Shown here: one piece after another, positions 8,996 through 17,663 of the stretch
Numbering within the stretch: position 1 is the stretch's first letter
Layout: every line of letters begins with the position of its first letter
NCBI GenBank assembly: GCA_900759665.1
Contig: CAAEWE010000078.1
Span: 1 to 64,000 of the forward strand
DNA: 64,000 nt
Reading direction: 5' to 3'
Origin: Lachnospiraceae bacterium
Lineage (GTDB): Bacteria > Bacillota > Clostridia > Lachnospirales > Lachnospiraceae
Position numbers and translations under genes: made by a program
The notes under the pieces: generated by a model
The model's database searches: none
Seen by the model: the letters and a program-made list of their open reading frames with translations, nothing else
What the model was told of the DNA's origin: nothing

Positions 8996-9024
8996 TTGAC
9001 GCGACAGAGTCCCTGTGCTAAGAT
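8996..9024 (+). promoter_or_regulatory. Strong sigma-A promoter before the C_GCAxxG gene
   Basis: TTGACG (8996-9001), a 17-base spacer and TAAGAT (9019-9024). A transcript would begin near 9031, only about 10 bases before the terminator hairpin at 9041. Confidence 0.7.
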
Positions 9025-9040
9025 GAAAACGGAATGTAGT

Positions 9041-9087
9041 GAGGATCAGATGGAAATGCAGACTGCAGACCATCTGATTCTTTTTTT
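9041..9087 (+). terminator. Intrinsic terminator between promoter and gene (possible attenuator)
   Basis: The stem arms at 9042-9053 and 9070-9081 include the perfect 9-mer ATCAGATGG/CCATCTGAT, extended by a G-U wobble and two more pairs. The loop is 16 bases. A T-run follows (9079-9087, one C). It lies downstream of a good promoter and 19 bases upstream of the next ATG. Confidence 0.8.
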
Positions 9088-9105
9088 GCAGAAGGGAAAA
9101 GTACA

Positions 9106-9585
9106 ATGGAATTAGATGTAGAGAACAGCTATTATGGACAAAAAGCCAAAAAATTATTTCTGGAGGGATATAACTGCAGCCAGTCTGTTTTTCTGGCGTT
9201 CGAAGATAAATATGATATGAATCACAGCATGGCTATGAAGCTGAGTTCATCCTTTGGAGGAGGTATGGGTAGATTGCGGGAGGTATGTGGTGCCGTGTCC
9301 GGAATGTTTATGGTTGCAGGTCTGTTATACGGATATGATGAGCCGAAGAATTTCGAGGCAAAATCAGAGCATTATGCAAGAATTCAGGAGCTGGCGGGGG
9401 AGTATGGGGAACGCAATGGCTCTATTGTGTGCCGGGAGATCCTGGGGCTGGGAAAGGGCAAGGACGATCCGGTGCCGTCCAGACGGACACAGGAGTATTA
9501 TAAAAAGCGGCCATGTCCGGATCTGGTGGCAATGGCAGCAGCGATTATGGAGGAATATATCCGGGAGAATCCGTTAGAAGGATAA
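9106..9585 (+). CDS. C_GCAxxG_C_C family putative redox protein
   Basis: A 159-residue soluble protein of the C_GCAxxG_C_C family (PF09719), a small cysteine-rich group of unproven but presumably redox or metal-related function. The defining cysteines are all visible: GYNCSQSVF near residue 24, then FGGGMGRLREVCGAVSG near 50-66 (the GCAxxG-type loop, here CGAVSG), SIVCREILG near 108 and RPCPDL near 136. The start is preceded by GAAGGG. A promoter and a terminator-like hairpin lie between it and the upstream DUF11 gene, so its expression may depend on read-through. A two-component system follows 48 bases later but looks like a separate module. Confidence 0.85.
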   Translation: MELDVENSYYGQKAKKLFLEGYNCSQSVFLAFEDKYDMNHSMAMKLSSSFGGGMGRLREVCGAVSGMFMVAGLLYGYDEPKNFEAKSEHYARIQELAGEYGERNGSIVCREILGLGKGKDDPVPSRRTQEYYKKRPCPDLVAMAAAIMEEYIRENPLEG

Positions 9586-9632
9586 AGCTGCAGATTTGTT
9601 GGTTGTGAATTTCTAAAGGAGCATGGAATATT

Positions 9633-10298
9633 ATGAAAAAAATAGTGATCGTGGAGGATGAGAAGGTGATCCGGGAGGAGCTATGCGCACTTCTGGAAAA
9701 TGCGGGCTACCAGCCGGTTGCTGTGACTGATTTTGCACATACGGAATCGGAGATATTAAACAGTGGCGGTGATCTGGTGCTTCTTGATATCAATATTCCT
9801 AAAATGAATGGAGAACAGGTGCTGCGGGAGCTTCGTCAGAAGTCGGAGATCCCGGTGATCATGGTGACAAGCCGCACGGAGGAGCTGGACGAGGTACTGT
9901 CTATGAGCTACGGCGCAGATGATTATATTACGAAGCCCTATAACCCAACAATCCTTTTGCTGCGGATCCAGGCGATTCTCAAACGGACAGAAAATACCGG
10001 GGCGGATCTGTACCATTATCGGGACATTGAGATCCGGCAGGCCAAGGGTGTCCTGAATCGTGGACAGGATCAGATGGTCCTTACGAAAAACGAAATGCTG
10101 ATCTTTATGGTTCTGCTTCATCATCAGGGACAGATCGTATCGAGGGATGATCTGATGACCGAATTATGGGACAATAGTGAATATATCAGCGACAACGCAC
10201 TGACGGTGAATATCAGCAGACTTCGTGCAAAGCTGGAGCAGATGGGGTATCCTGATGTGATAGAAACCAGAAAAAAACAGGGGTATGTATTAGTGTAG
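9633..10298 (+). CDS. OmpR/PhoB-family response regulator (BceR-type)
   Basis: A 221-residue DNA-binding response regulator. The receiver domain (about 1-118) shows the acidic pair in VEDEKV, the phosphoacceptor Asp in LVLLDINIPKMNG near residue 50 and the lysine in ITKPYN. The winged-helix domain (about 125-220) ends in the usual IETRKKQGYVLV hairpin. It heads a four-gene block: kinase, ABC ATPase and permease follow in the same direction. That order is diagnostic of Bce-type modules, in which the regulator activates transcription of its own transporter. AAAGGAG precedes the ATG by about 10 bases. Confidence 0.93.
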   Translation: MKKIVIVEDEKVIREELCALLENAGYQPVAVTDFAHTESEILNSGGDLVLLDINIPKMNGEQVLRELRQKSEIPVIMVTSRTEELDEVLSMSYGADDYITKPYNPTILLLRIQAILKRTENTGADLYHYRDIEIRQAKGVLNRGQDQMVLTKNEMLIFMVLLHHQGQIVSRDDLMTELWDNSEYISDNALTVNISRLRAKLEQMGYPDVIETRKKQGYVLV

Positions 10299-10325
10299 AC
10301 GTTCAGAAAGGGATTCGGGTCGATT

Positions 10326-11327
10326 ATGAATTGGAAACGTTATTTACAGGATAAACGAGTAGAGATCCTTATATTTATGGTGGGGATGATCATAGAAGTG
10401 GTTTTTCTGGCGGCATGTCAGGTGGGAACAGAGCTGCTTCTGGTGGTTGTATTGGTGCCTCTGGCAGCGGGGCTTTTTTGTCTGCTTTATGATTATTACC
10501 GCAAAAACTCCTTTTACCGGAGGCTTTTTCAAAATCTGGACCGGATGGATCAGAAATATCTGGTGTTAGAGACCTTGGAAAGCCCCCGGTTTTATGATGG
10601 AGAGCTTTTGAAGGAGGCACTGTATGAAGCCAATAAATCCATGACGGAGCATGTCAATGAAAGCCGCAGAGTGATGCGCGAGTTTAAGGATTTCATAGAA
10701 ATGTGGGTTCATCAGGTGAAGCTTCCTGTGGCAAGTCTCCTGCTTTTGTGTCACAATTATCCCGATGAAAACAACAAAAAATATACCGAACAGCTTCGGC
10801 GCATCGACCGTTATACGGAGCAGGTATTGTATTATACCAGAGCGGAGCATGCAGAGAAGGACTATCTGATCCAGGAGTGTTCTCTGGCAGGGATCATTCA
10901 TCATACTGCCATGAAAAATAAAGACGATCTGCTGGAAAATAAAGTGGAATTTCAGGTAGAAAACTGTGACCTGACCGTGGTGACCGATGAAAAATGGATG
11001 GAATTTGTGCTGGATCAGATTGTCAATAACAGTATAAAATACAGGCGTAAAGCTGGGGCAAAGATCAGGATCACTGCCCGGAAAGACGACAGGCAGACCA
11101 TATTATCCATATGGGATAATGGGATCGGCATTGCCGCCGGTGATCTGCCACGGTTATTTGAAAAGTCCTTTACCGGCAGCAACGGACGTATTTTTCATCA
11201 TATGGAGGCAAAATCAACCGGAATGGGTCTTTATATTGCCCATAATATGTGTGAAAAGTTGGGACACCAGATTGAAGTGGAGTCAAAGGAGGGAGAATAT
11301 ACCCGGATCAATATTACATTTTTGTAA
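10326..11327 (+). CDS. BceS-type intramembrane-sensing histidine kinase
   Basis: A 333-residue sensor kinase. Two closely spaced membrane segments (about 12-32 and 37-54) leave almost no extracellular loop, the hallmark of intramembrane-sensing kinases that read the state of a partner transporter rather than a ligand. The phosphoacceptor His is in EMWVHQVKLP near residue 131. The ATPase domain has an N box (DQIVNNSIKYR), WDNGIGIAAGDL and a G2 box (TGMGLYIAHN). It starts 27 bases after the regulator. With the BceAB-like transporter downstream it should sense flux of an antimicrobial peptide such as bacitracin or a lantibiotic; the actual inducer is not deducible. Confidence 0.93.
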   Translation: MNWKRYLQDKRVEILIFMVGMIIEVVFLAACQVGTELLLVVVLVPLAAGLFCLLYDYYRKNSFYRRLFQNLDRMDQKYLVLETLESPRFYDGELLKEALYEANKSMTEHVNESRRVMREFKDFIEMWVHQVKLPVASLLLLCHNYPDENNKKYTEQLRRIDRYTEQVLYYTRAEHAEKDYLIQECSLAGIIHHTAMKNKDDLLENKVEFQVENCDLTVVTDEKWMEFVLDQIVNNSIKYRRKAGAKIRITARKDDRQTILSIWDNGIGIAAGDLPRLFEKSFTGSNGRIFHHMEAKSTGMGLYIAHNMCEKLGHQIEVESKEGEYTRINITFL

Positions 11328-11370
11328 TGTACGGTCAGTTTGAAAAAACGACAGGAACCGGATTCCCCGA

Positions 11371-11376
11371 TACAAT
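11371..11376 (+). promoter_or_regulatory. -10 element of a likely activator-dependent transporter promoter
   Basis: TACAAT at 11371-11376 lacks a recognisable -35 (ACGACA at the 17-base position), as expected of a promoter that needs BceR. I could not see a clear inverted-repeat BceR box. Confidence 0.35.
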
Positions 11377-11402
11377 AAGGAAAACATGAAAGGGGAAATA
11401 AA

Positions 11403-12170
11403 ATGGACAAAACATTACAGGTAGAACATTTGGAAAAGTATTATGGAAGCAGGTCAAGTCTCACCAAGGCAATTGATGATCTGTCCTTTGACGTGGAGCC
11501 GCAGGAGTTTGTGGCGATCATGGGAGCATCCGGAAGTGGAAAGACAACACTTTTGAATTGCATTTCTACGGTAGACAGACCCACAGCGGGCCATATTTTT
11601 GTGGACGGAGAGGACATTACGAAGTTAAAGGGTGAGGCGTTAAACCGGTTCCGGAGAGAGCAGTTTGGCTTTATTTTTCAGGATTTTAATTTATTGGATA
11701 CCCTGACCGCATATGAGAATATTGCGTTGGCATTGTCGATCCAGAATGTAAAGGCGGCAGAGATTGACAAACGGGTGATCAAGGCGGCGAAGGATCTGGA
11801 TATTGTAAATGTCCTGAGAAAATATCCTTATGAGATGTCTGGTGGACAGAAGCAGAGGGTGGCATCGGCAAGAGCCATTGTGACGGAGCCGAAGCTGATC
11901 CTGGCAGATGAACCTACCGGGGCTCTGGATTCCAAATCCTCCAGACTTTTGCTGGAGAAGTTCTTATATATGAACCAGGAGCTTCAGGCAACGATCCTGA
12001 TGGTCACCCATGATTCTTTTTCTGCCAGCTATGCCTCCAGAGTTGTTTTCATTAAGGATGGAAAGCTGTTTCATGAAATTCACCGGGGAGATTCTTCCAA
12101 AAAGGAATTTTTCGGACAGATCATTGATGTGCTCACTTTGTTAGGAGGTGACGTCAGCGATGCTCTTTAA
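11403..12170 (+). CDS. BceA-type peptide-resistance ABC transporter ATP-binding protein
   Basis: A 255-residue ABC ATPase of the MacB/BceA group. Walker A is GASGSGKTT near residue 40, the Q-loop lies in FIFQDFNLLD, the signature is MSGGQKQR near 142 and Walker B is LILADEPTGAL near 165, followed by the switch His in VTHDS. Its last codons overlap the permease start by 11 bases, so the two are translationally coupled. With the permease it should form a transporter that frees lipid II-cycle intermediates from bound antimicrobial peptides and reports flux to the histidine kinase upstream (established for Bce systems; inferred here). Confidence 0.93.
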   Translation: MDKTLQVEHLEKYYGSRSSLTKAIDDLSFDVEPQEFVAIMGASGSGKTTLLNCISTVDRPTAGHIFVDGEDITKLKGEALNRFRREQFGFIFQDFNLLDTLTAYENIALALSIQNVKAAEIDKRVIKAAKDLDIVNVLRKYPYEMSGGQKQRVASARAIVTEPKLILADEPTGALDSKSSRLLLEKFLYMNQELQATILMVTHDSFSASYASRVVFIKDGKLFHEIHRGDSSKKEFFGQIIDVLTLLGGDVSDAL

Positions 12171-14202
12171 AATAGCCTGGAAAAATATGAGAAAGAGTAT
12201 AAAGGATTATACGATTTATTTTTTTACGATTGTTATTGGTGTGGCAATATTTTACATCTTCAATTCCTTGGAATCCCAGACGGTTATGATGGATGTATCT
12301 GCGGATACCAGAGAGATCATTAAAATGATGACAACGACCATGTCGGGACTCAGCGTGTTTGTTTCTTTTGTACTGGCATTTCTGATCATTTATGCTAACC
12401 GTTTTCTGATGAGACGAAGGAACCGGGAGTTTGGAATTTATCTGACGCTTGGCATGGGAAAACGCAAGGTTTCCGGAATACTGGTGTTAGAGACATTAGT
12501 GGTAGGAGTTTTCTCATTGGTGACAGGTCTTGGAATCGGTATTTTTGCCTCTCAGTTTATGAGCGCCTTTGTGGCAAATATGTTTGACGCGGATATGACC
12601 AGGTACCGGTTTGTCTTTTCGGGGGATGCCTGCATCAAAACCGTAATCTGCTTTGTGATCATTTATGGAATTGTGATCCTGTTTAATACCATTAATATCA
12701 GCCGCTGCAAGCTGATCGATCTGATCTATGCAGGACGCAGATCCGAAAAGCGACCGATGAAAAATCCGTGGATCTGTACGATCATTTTCATCGCGGCAGC
12801 GATCGCATTGGGGCGCTGTTATTATCTGGTGGGGAGTGATAAGGTGAATATCTCACTGGATGGTCTGAAATGGATCCTGGTCACGGGAGTTGTGAGTACC
12901 TTTCTGATCTTCTGGTCGGTATCCGGGCTGCTGCTTCGCATTGTCATGTCTATTAAGAAGCTGTATTATAAGGGGCTCAACAGCTTTGTCCTTCGCCAGC
13001 TCAGCAGCAAGATCAACACCACGGTATTTTCCATGACCATCATCTGTCTGATGCTTTTTGTGACCATCTGTGTGCTGACCTCGGCCTTTGCTATCAAAAA
13101 CACCATGACGGAAAATCTCAAAAAAATGGCACCGGCAGATATTGAATTTAAGGTCAATATGAATCTGGATCTTTTTGCCGGAAAAGACGAGAAATACAGC
13201 CGGAAGCAGATAGAAAATTCCCATTTCAATGTGGTGCAGAGATATGAAAAGAAGAAGGTGGATCTGAACAAATATTTGAAGGAATCCTGTGAGGTTAAGG
13301 TTTACCGCAGCCCGAAACTGACCTTTGCAGAGTTTTGCGGAGATACCATTCAGGACGTTAAGGAACAGTATCCTTTTATGCATGTAAATACCGGAGAGGA
13401 TATTGTAACGATCAGTGATTACAACCGGTTAATGGAGCTGTATGGTGGTAAGAAATACACACTGGCAGAGGATGAATATATGGTTGTCGCCAATTTTGAT
13501 GGAATCATACCGGCCCGGAATCGGGTGTTGTCACAGGGAAGAAAGTTAAATGTGTTTGGAAAGAAATTAAAACAAAAGTATAAGAAATGTCAGGATGGTT
13601 TTATGGATATTTCCTCCCAGAAATTAAATATGGGATTTCTGGTGGTGCCGGATGATGTGGTGCAGGAAAAATGGATCGCAAAGGATTGTCTGTTTGGAAA
13701 TTATAAGGCGGCGACGAAGCAGGAGATCCGGGAAACAGAAAAGAAAATCTGGAATCTGCCGTTAAAGAGTACCTGTATTTTCGCTTCAAAGCAGGAAATT
13801 GCAGACGCCAGTCTGGGAATCAGTGCTATGGTGACCTTTATCGGACTTTATCTGGGTATTGTCTTTTTAATTGCGGGTGCAGCCATCCTTGCCCTCAAAG
13901 AGCTGTCCGAAAGTGCGGACAATGTGGAACGCTACCGGATGCTTCGTAAGCTTGGAGTAGAAAATCGTATGTTAAACGGTGCACTGTTCCGTCAGATATT
14001 CATTTTCTTCCTTTGTCCAATGGTGCTTGCAGTGATTCATTCTTATTTTGGAATGCAGTTTTCTACCAGACTTCTTACTTATGTGGCAGAGAAGGATCAG
14101 CTGTTTACGGCGACAATGCTGGCGGCAGCAATTATTGCAGTGCTCTATGGAGGTTATCTGATCATTACCTATTTTAGCAGTAAATCTATTGTCCGGGAAT
14201 AA
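12160..14202 (+). CDS. BceB-type FtsX-like permease
   Basis: A 680-residue membrane protein. The start (LFKIAWKNMRKSIKDYTIYF) is typical of BceB permeases. Membrane segments cluster at residues 15-310 and 550-675, separated by a large hydrophilic extracellular domain at about 325-545, the feature that distinguishes BceB from other FtsX-like permeases and determines peptide specificity. I use the ATG at 12160, with AGGAGG 11 bases upstream, over the GTG at 12148, which is embedded in that Shine-Dalgarno sequence. It overlaps the ATPase gene. The extracellular domain is the most divergent part of such proteins, so the peptide recognised cannot be named. Confidence 0.92.
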   Translation: MLFKIAWKNMRKSIKDYTIYFFTIVIGVAIFYIFNSLESQTVMMDVSADTREIIKMMTTTMSGLSVFVSFVLAFLIIYANRFLMRRRNREFGIYLTLGMGKRKVSGILVLETLVVGVFSLVTGLGIGIFASQFMSAFVANMFDADMTRYRFVFSGDACIKTVICFVIIYGIVILFNTINISRCKLIDLIYAGRRSEKRPMKNPWICTIIFIAAAIALGRCYYLVGSDKVNISLDGLKWILVTGVVSTFLIFWSVSGLLLRIVMSIKKLYYKGLNSFVLRQLSSKINTTVFSMTIICLMLFVTICVLTSAFAIKNTMTENLKKMAPADIEFKVNMNLDLFAGKDEKYSRKQIENSHFNVVQRYEKKKVDLNKYLKESCEVKVYRSPKLTFAEFCGDTIQDVKEQYPFMHVNTGEDIVTISDYNRLMELYGGKKYTLAEDEYMVVANFDGIIPARNRVLSQGRKLNVFGKKLKQKYKKCQDGFMDISSQKLNMGFLVVPDDVVQEKWIAKDCLFGNYKAATKQEIRETEKKIWNLPLKSTCIFASKQEIADASLGISAMVTFIGLYLGIVFLIAGAAILALKELSESADNVERYRMLRKLGVENRMLNGALFRQIFIFFLCPMVLAVIHSYFGMQFSTRLLTYVAEKDQLFTATMLAAAIIAVLYGGYLIITYFSSKSIVRE

Positions 14203-14226
14203 TCATACCTTCCACAATCTGGAGGA

Positions 14227-14256
14227 TTGCAATGTCCTTTGGACTGGTGCTATAAT
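14227..14256 (+). promoter_or_regulatory. Promoter immediately before the Y-family polymerase start
   Basis: TTGCAA (14227-14232), an 18-base spacer and a perfect TATAAT (14251-14256). The expected transcript start coincides with the ATG at 14263, implying a leaderless mRNA if used. A micro-ORF (14232-14255) with GGAGG upstream overlaps the promoter. Confidence 0.5.
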
Positions 14257-14262
14257 AGGATT

Positions 14263-15783
14263 ATGAAGGAACGGACTTATATTGCAATTGATCTAAAATC
14301 TTTTTATGCATCGGTGGAATGTGTGGAGCGGGGACTTGATCCGCTGACGACAAATCTGGTGGTAGCCGATGCCGGCAGGACAGAGAAAACAATATGTCTG
14401 GCGGTCTCGCCATCCCTGAAAAGCTATGGGATATCGGGACGTGCCAGACTTTTTGAAGTGGTTCAGAGGGTAAAGGAGATCAACCGGGAGAGGAGAAGCA
14501 GGGCGCCGGGACACCGGCTGGAGGGAAGCTCTGTTCTGGCACAGGAGCTGGAGGCGGATCCGGCTCTTGCGGTGGACTATATTGCGGCTCCGCCGAGAAT
14601 GGCGTATTACATGGAGTACAGTACAAGGATTTATGATATTTACTTGAAATACGTGGCTCCCGAGGATATGCATGTCTATTCTGTGGATGAAGTATTTATG
14701 GATGTTACGGACTATCTGGAAGTGTATCAGAAGACACCAGAGCAGCTGGCGGCGACCATTATACAGGATGTGCTGGAAACCACCGGGATCACGGCGACAG
14801 CGGGGATTGGAACCAATCTTTATCTGTGTAAGATTGCGATGGATGTGGAGGCAAAGCATATTGAACCGGATGAGAATGGGGTGCGGATCGCCCGGCTGGA
14901 TGAAATGAGCTACCGGCGGAATCTGTGGACACATCAGCCTATTACGGATTTCTGGCGGGTAGGACCGGGATATGCCAGAAAGCTTGCGCAGGTGGGTCTA
15001 TATACCATGGGAGATGTGGCACGCTGTTCTATTGGAAAGGCCGGCGACTATTATAATGTGGATCTGCTTTACAAGCTGTTTGGGGTGAATGCAGAGCTTC
15101 TGATCGATCATGCCTGGGGATGGGAACCCTGCACCATCGCCCAGATCAAAAGCTATCGGCCGTCAACGAATAGTCTTGGTTCCGGTCAGGTATTGTCTTG
15201 CCCATATGACTGGGAAAAGGCACGGCTCGTGGTCAAAGAGATGACAGATCTTCTGGTGCTGGAGCTGGTGGATAAGGGGCTTGTGACGGATCAGATGGTG
15301 CTGACAGTGGGGTATGATGTGGACAATCTCCGGCAGGATCAAAAGATGCGGTATCGCGGGGAGGTGACCACGGACCGTTATGGCCGGAAAATACCAAAGC
15401 ATGCCCACGGTACAGTCAATCTGGGTAGAAAAACCTCGTCCACCCACCTGATCATGGAAGCGGTCCTGTCATTATATGATGATATTGTCAATGAAAAGCT
15501 CTTGATCCGGCGGATCAATATTACGGCAAACCATGTGATCCCTGAGGCAGATGCGGAGCGGGAAACACAGTTTGAGCAGCTCAGTCTGTTTGAGGATGTT
15601 AAGCAGGAGGAACTTCGCAAACAGCAGGAGGAGCAGGAGCTTGCCAGAGAGAAGCGGATGCAGCATGCAGTGATCGACATTAAAAAGAAATTTGGCAAAA
15701 ATGCAATTCTCAAAGGAATGAACCTGGAGGAGGGAGCAACCGCCAGAAACAGGAACAATCAGATTGGAGGGCATCGGGCATGA
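14263..15783 (+). CDS. Y-family translesion DNA polymerase (UvrX/DinB-like)
   Basis: A 506-residue Y-family polymerase that copies damaged DNA. It opens with IAIDLKSFYASVE (catalytic Asp10 and steric-gate region) and has the second catalytic acidic pair in YSVDEVFMDVT near residue 140. Helix-hairpin-helix and little-finger regions follow. A C-terminal QLSLF at 439-443 is a typical beta-clamp binding motif, and it is followed by a charged coiled tail. The Bacillus UvrX/YqjW branch also sits next to a YolD gene, as here: the stop overlaps the yolD-like start (ATGA). The ATG at 14263 gives the family's normal N-terminus. I see no LexA box, only a half-site-like GAAC inside the gene start. Confidence 0.9.
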   Translation: MKERTYIAIDLKSFYASVECVERGLDPLTTNLVVADAGRTEKTICLAVSPSLKSYGISGRARLFEVVQRVKEINRERRSRAPGHRLEGSSVLAQELEADPALAVDYIAAPPRMAYYMEYSTRIYDIYLKYVAPEDMHVYSVDEVFMDVTDYLEVYQKTPEQLAATIIQDVLETTGITATAGIGTNLYLCKIAMDVEAKHIEPDENGVRIARLDEMSYRRNLWTHQPITDFWRVGPGYARKLAQVGLYTMGDVARCSIGKAGDYYNVDLLYKLFGVNAELLIDHAWGWEPCTIAQIKSYRPSTNSLGSGQVLSCPYDWEKARLVVKEMTDLLVLELVDKGLVTDQMVLTVGYDVDNLRQDQKMRYRGEVTTDRYGRKIPKHAHGTVNLGRKTSSTHLIMEAVLSLYDDIVNEKLLIRRINITANHVIPEADAERETQFEQLSLFEDVKQEELRKQQEEQELAREKRMQHAVIDIKKKFGKNAILKGMNLEEGATARNRNNQIGGHRA

Positions 15784-16211
15784 CAGAGTCAGGAGGGGAA
15801 TCTGCAAAGCTGCAGAAATCATTTCCTTATGAAGATATCGTAAATCTGCCTCATCACCGTTCCGAGACGCATCCTCATATGTCTATGGAGGAGCGGGCGG
15901 CACAGTTTTCTTCCTTTGCCGCATTAACCGGGCATAAGGAGGCAGTGCAGGAGAAGGCACGCCGCACCAGCAGAAGGATGGAGTTAGATGAGGATCAGAA
16001 GGAACGGTTGGATGAAAAGCTGCAGGAGCTTTGCAGAGGGGAAGAAGGACGGGAGACAGAATTTACGGTTTTTTATCCCGATGACAAAAAAAGCGGCGGA
16101 TCTTATGAAAAGGTCCGTGGGGTCCTGAAGCGGATTGATGCCTATGAAAAAGTGATCTGGCTGGAGGATGGAAAAAGCCTTAAAATATCGGATATTATTG
16201 ACATTCAGTGA
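15780..16211 (+). CDS. YolD-like protein
   Basis: A 143-residue soluble protein with the YolD-like domain. The signature MEERAAQFSSFAALTGHKE lies near residues 38-56, and the C-terminal half is an Sm-like beta region ending in KSLKISDIIDIQ. YolD proteins are encoded next to Y-family polymerases in Firmicutes and are proposed to play a UmuD-like accessory role. Here the start overlaps the polymerase stop by four bases, consistent with coupled translation and a shared function in damage tolerance. The middle (about 60-85) is highly charged and helical. Confidence 0.87.
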   Translation: MTESGGESAKLQKSFPYEDIVNLPHHRSETHPHMSMEERAAQFSSFAALTGHKEAVQEKARRTSRRMELDEDQKERLDEKLQELCRGEEGRETEFTVFYPDDKKSGGSYEKVRGVLKRIDAYEKVIWLEDGKSLKISDIIDIQ

Positions 16212-16232
16212 GTGGAAAAGATGTGGGTGTAA

Positions 16233-16261
16233 TTGACGATTTTGTGAAAAAATGATATGAT
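16233..16261 (+). promoter_or_regulatory. sigma-A promoter for the cytidylate-kinase-like gene
   Basis: TTGACG (16233-16238), a 17-base spacer and TATGAT (16256-16261), about 26 bases before the ATG. Confidence 0.7.
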
Positions 16262-16287
16262 AAATACAAAGAAGGGAGGCGGAAATA

Positions 16288-16884
16288 ATGGAAAAACAAT
16301 GGATTATTTCAATCAGCAGAGAGTACGGAACAGGTGGACATAAGATTGCAGAAAAGCTTGCCCAGATATTTGACTTTCCGGTTTATGATCGTGAGCTGTT
16401 AGATAATGTGTTCGGAGATGAGGCAAATGTAGAGGAGTGGCGTGAGTGCGATGAAATGCCTGCACCATTGGCATTTTCCAAGAAGTTTTCCGGCACAAAG
16501 AATTCGTCAGAGTATACACTGGCGAAGCGTCAGTTTAATTATCTGCGAAAGAAAGCCAACGAGGGTGGTTCTTTCGTTGTGGTAGGCCGTTGTTCGGAGT
16601 ACATTCTGAAGGATTATGCGGGACTGATCCCAATCTTCATTCTGGGAGATGAGGATGTCAAGGTAAAGCAGGTTATGGAGAGCCGCAATTTCACAGAAAA
16701 GGAAGCGAAGGCAGCACTTGCCCGTCACAATAGATTGAGAAAGAGATATCACAACAGCTATTGCGAGGGCAAATGGGGAGATTCCAGATGCTATGATATC
16801 TGTATCAACAGCAGCCGGTTAGGTTTTGATGGTACGGTGAAGTTCCTGGAGGAGTATATCCGGGAAAGAATGAAACAGGATTAG
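16288..16884 (+). CDS. Cytidylate kinase-like family protein
   Basis: A 198-residue P-loop protein of the cytidylate-kinase-like family (PF13189), common in gut clostridia. The N-terminal ISISREYGTGGHKIAEKLA carries the family P-loop variant (GTGGHKI), followed by YDRELLDNV. VVVGRCSEYIL near residue 92 corresponds to the Walker B-side strand, and an arginine-rich lid-like region (LARHNRLRKRYHNSY) lies near 145. Members resemble CMP kinase but lack proof of that activity, and the cell's true cmk is expected elsewhere. GGGAGGCGG gives a strong ribosome binding site, and the gene has its own promoter. Confidence 0.85.
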   Translation: MEKQWIISISREYGTGGHKIAEKLAQIFDFPVYDRELLDNVFGDEANVEEWRECDEMPAPLAFSKKFSGTKNSSEYTLAKRQFNYLRKKANEGGSFVVVGRCSEYILKDYAGLIPIFILGDEDVKVKQVMESRNFTEKEAKAALARHNRLRKRYHNSYCEGKWGDSRCYDICINSSRLGFDGTVKFLEEYIRERMKQD

Positions 16885-17024
16885 TACGACGAAATAAAGA
16901 TTTTGATATGACATATTCGCCGGATTTTGGTGAGTTATTAGGAGGCTGCCGGTTTGTTACTGCTTTGGGCGATAACATTCCGGCAGTCGTTGTATTCACG
17001 TTTTGTAAAAACAGGAGAGAACAG

Positions 17025-17663
17025 ATGACAAAGAAGCAGAGGGCATTAGAGATCATAGAACGGTTAAAAAAAGAATATCCGGATGCAGCATGTACGCTGG
17101 ATTATGAGGAGGCGTGGAAGCTGCTTGTCAGTGTGCGTCTGGCGGCTCAGTGCACGGACGCCCGCGTGAATGTGATCGTAAAGGGGTTGTTTGAGAAATA
17201 CCCGGATGTCAATGCACTGGCGGAGGCAGAGGTCAGTGATATTGAGGAGATTGTGCGGCCATGCGGACTTGGTAAGAGCAAGGCGAGGGATATCAGTGCC
17301 TGTATGAAGATGCTGCGGGATGAGCACGATGGCAGGGTACCGGATGATTTTGACGCTCTTTTGAAGCTGCCGGGAGTGGGTCGCAAAAGTGCCAATCTGA
17401 TCATGGGAGATGTCTTTGGCAAGCCCGCCATTGTGACAGATACCCATTGCATCCGTCTGTCCAACCGTATGGGACTGGTAGACGGGATCAAGGATCCCAA
17501 AAAGGTTGAGATGGCATTATGGAAGATCATTCCTCCGGAGGAAGGCAGTGATTTTTGTCATCGTCTGGTGATCCATGGACGTGAGGTATGTACGGCCAGA
17601 ACGAAGCCGTATTGTGACAAGTGCTGTCTGGCAGATATCTGTCCGAAAAATGGGATAGAATAA
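17025..17663 (+). CDS. nth: Endonuclease III, DNA glycosylase/AP lyase
   Basis: A 212-residue base-excision repair enzyme removing oxidised pyrimidines and cleaving AP sites. The helix-hairpin-helix LPGVGRKSAN carries the catalytic lysine, and the catalytic Asp lies in TDTHCIRL. Four C-terminal cysteines bind the [4Fe-4S] cluster (within VCTARTKPYCDKCCLADIC); the first spacing is seven residues here against six in E. coli. AGGAGAG just before 17025 defines the start; the in-frame start at 16908 would add 39 residues unlike the family and has no ribosome binding site. The gene lies 140 bases after the kinase-like gene. Confidence 0.95.
   Translation: MTKKQRALEIIERLKKEYPDAACTLDYEEAWKLLVSVRLAAQCTDARVNVIVKGLFEKYPDVNALAEAEVSDIEEIVRPCGLGKSKARDISACMKMLRDEHDGRVPDDFDALLKLPGVGRKSANLIMGDVFGKPAIVTDTHCIRLSNRMGLVDGIKDPKKVEMALWKIIPPEEGSDFCHRLVIHGREVCTARTKPYCDKCCLADICPKNGIE

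Noticed and set aside
16908..17024. N-terminal extension of endonuclease III
   Set aside because: No ribosome binding site at 16908, sequence unlike the family; AGGAGAG before 17025 and normal family length favour the later start.
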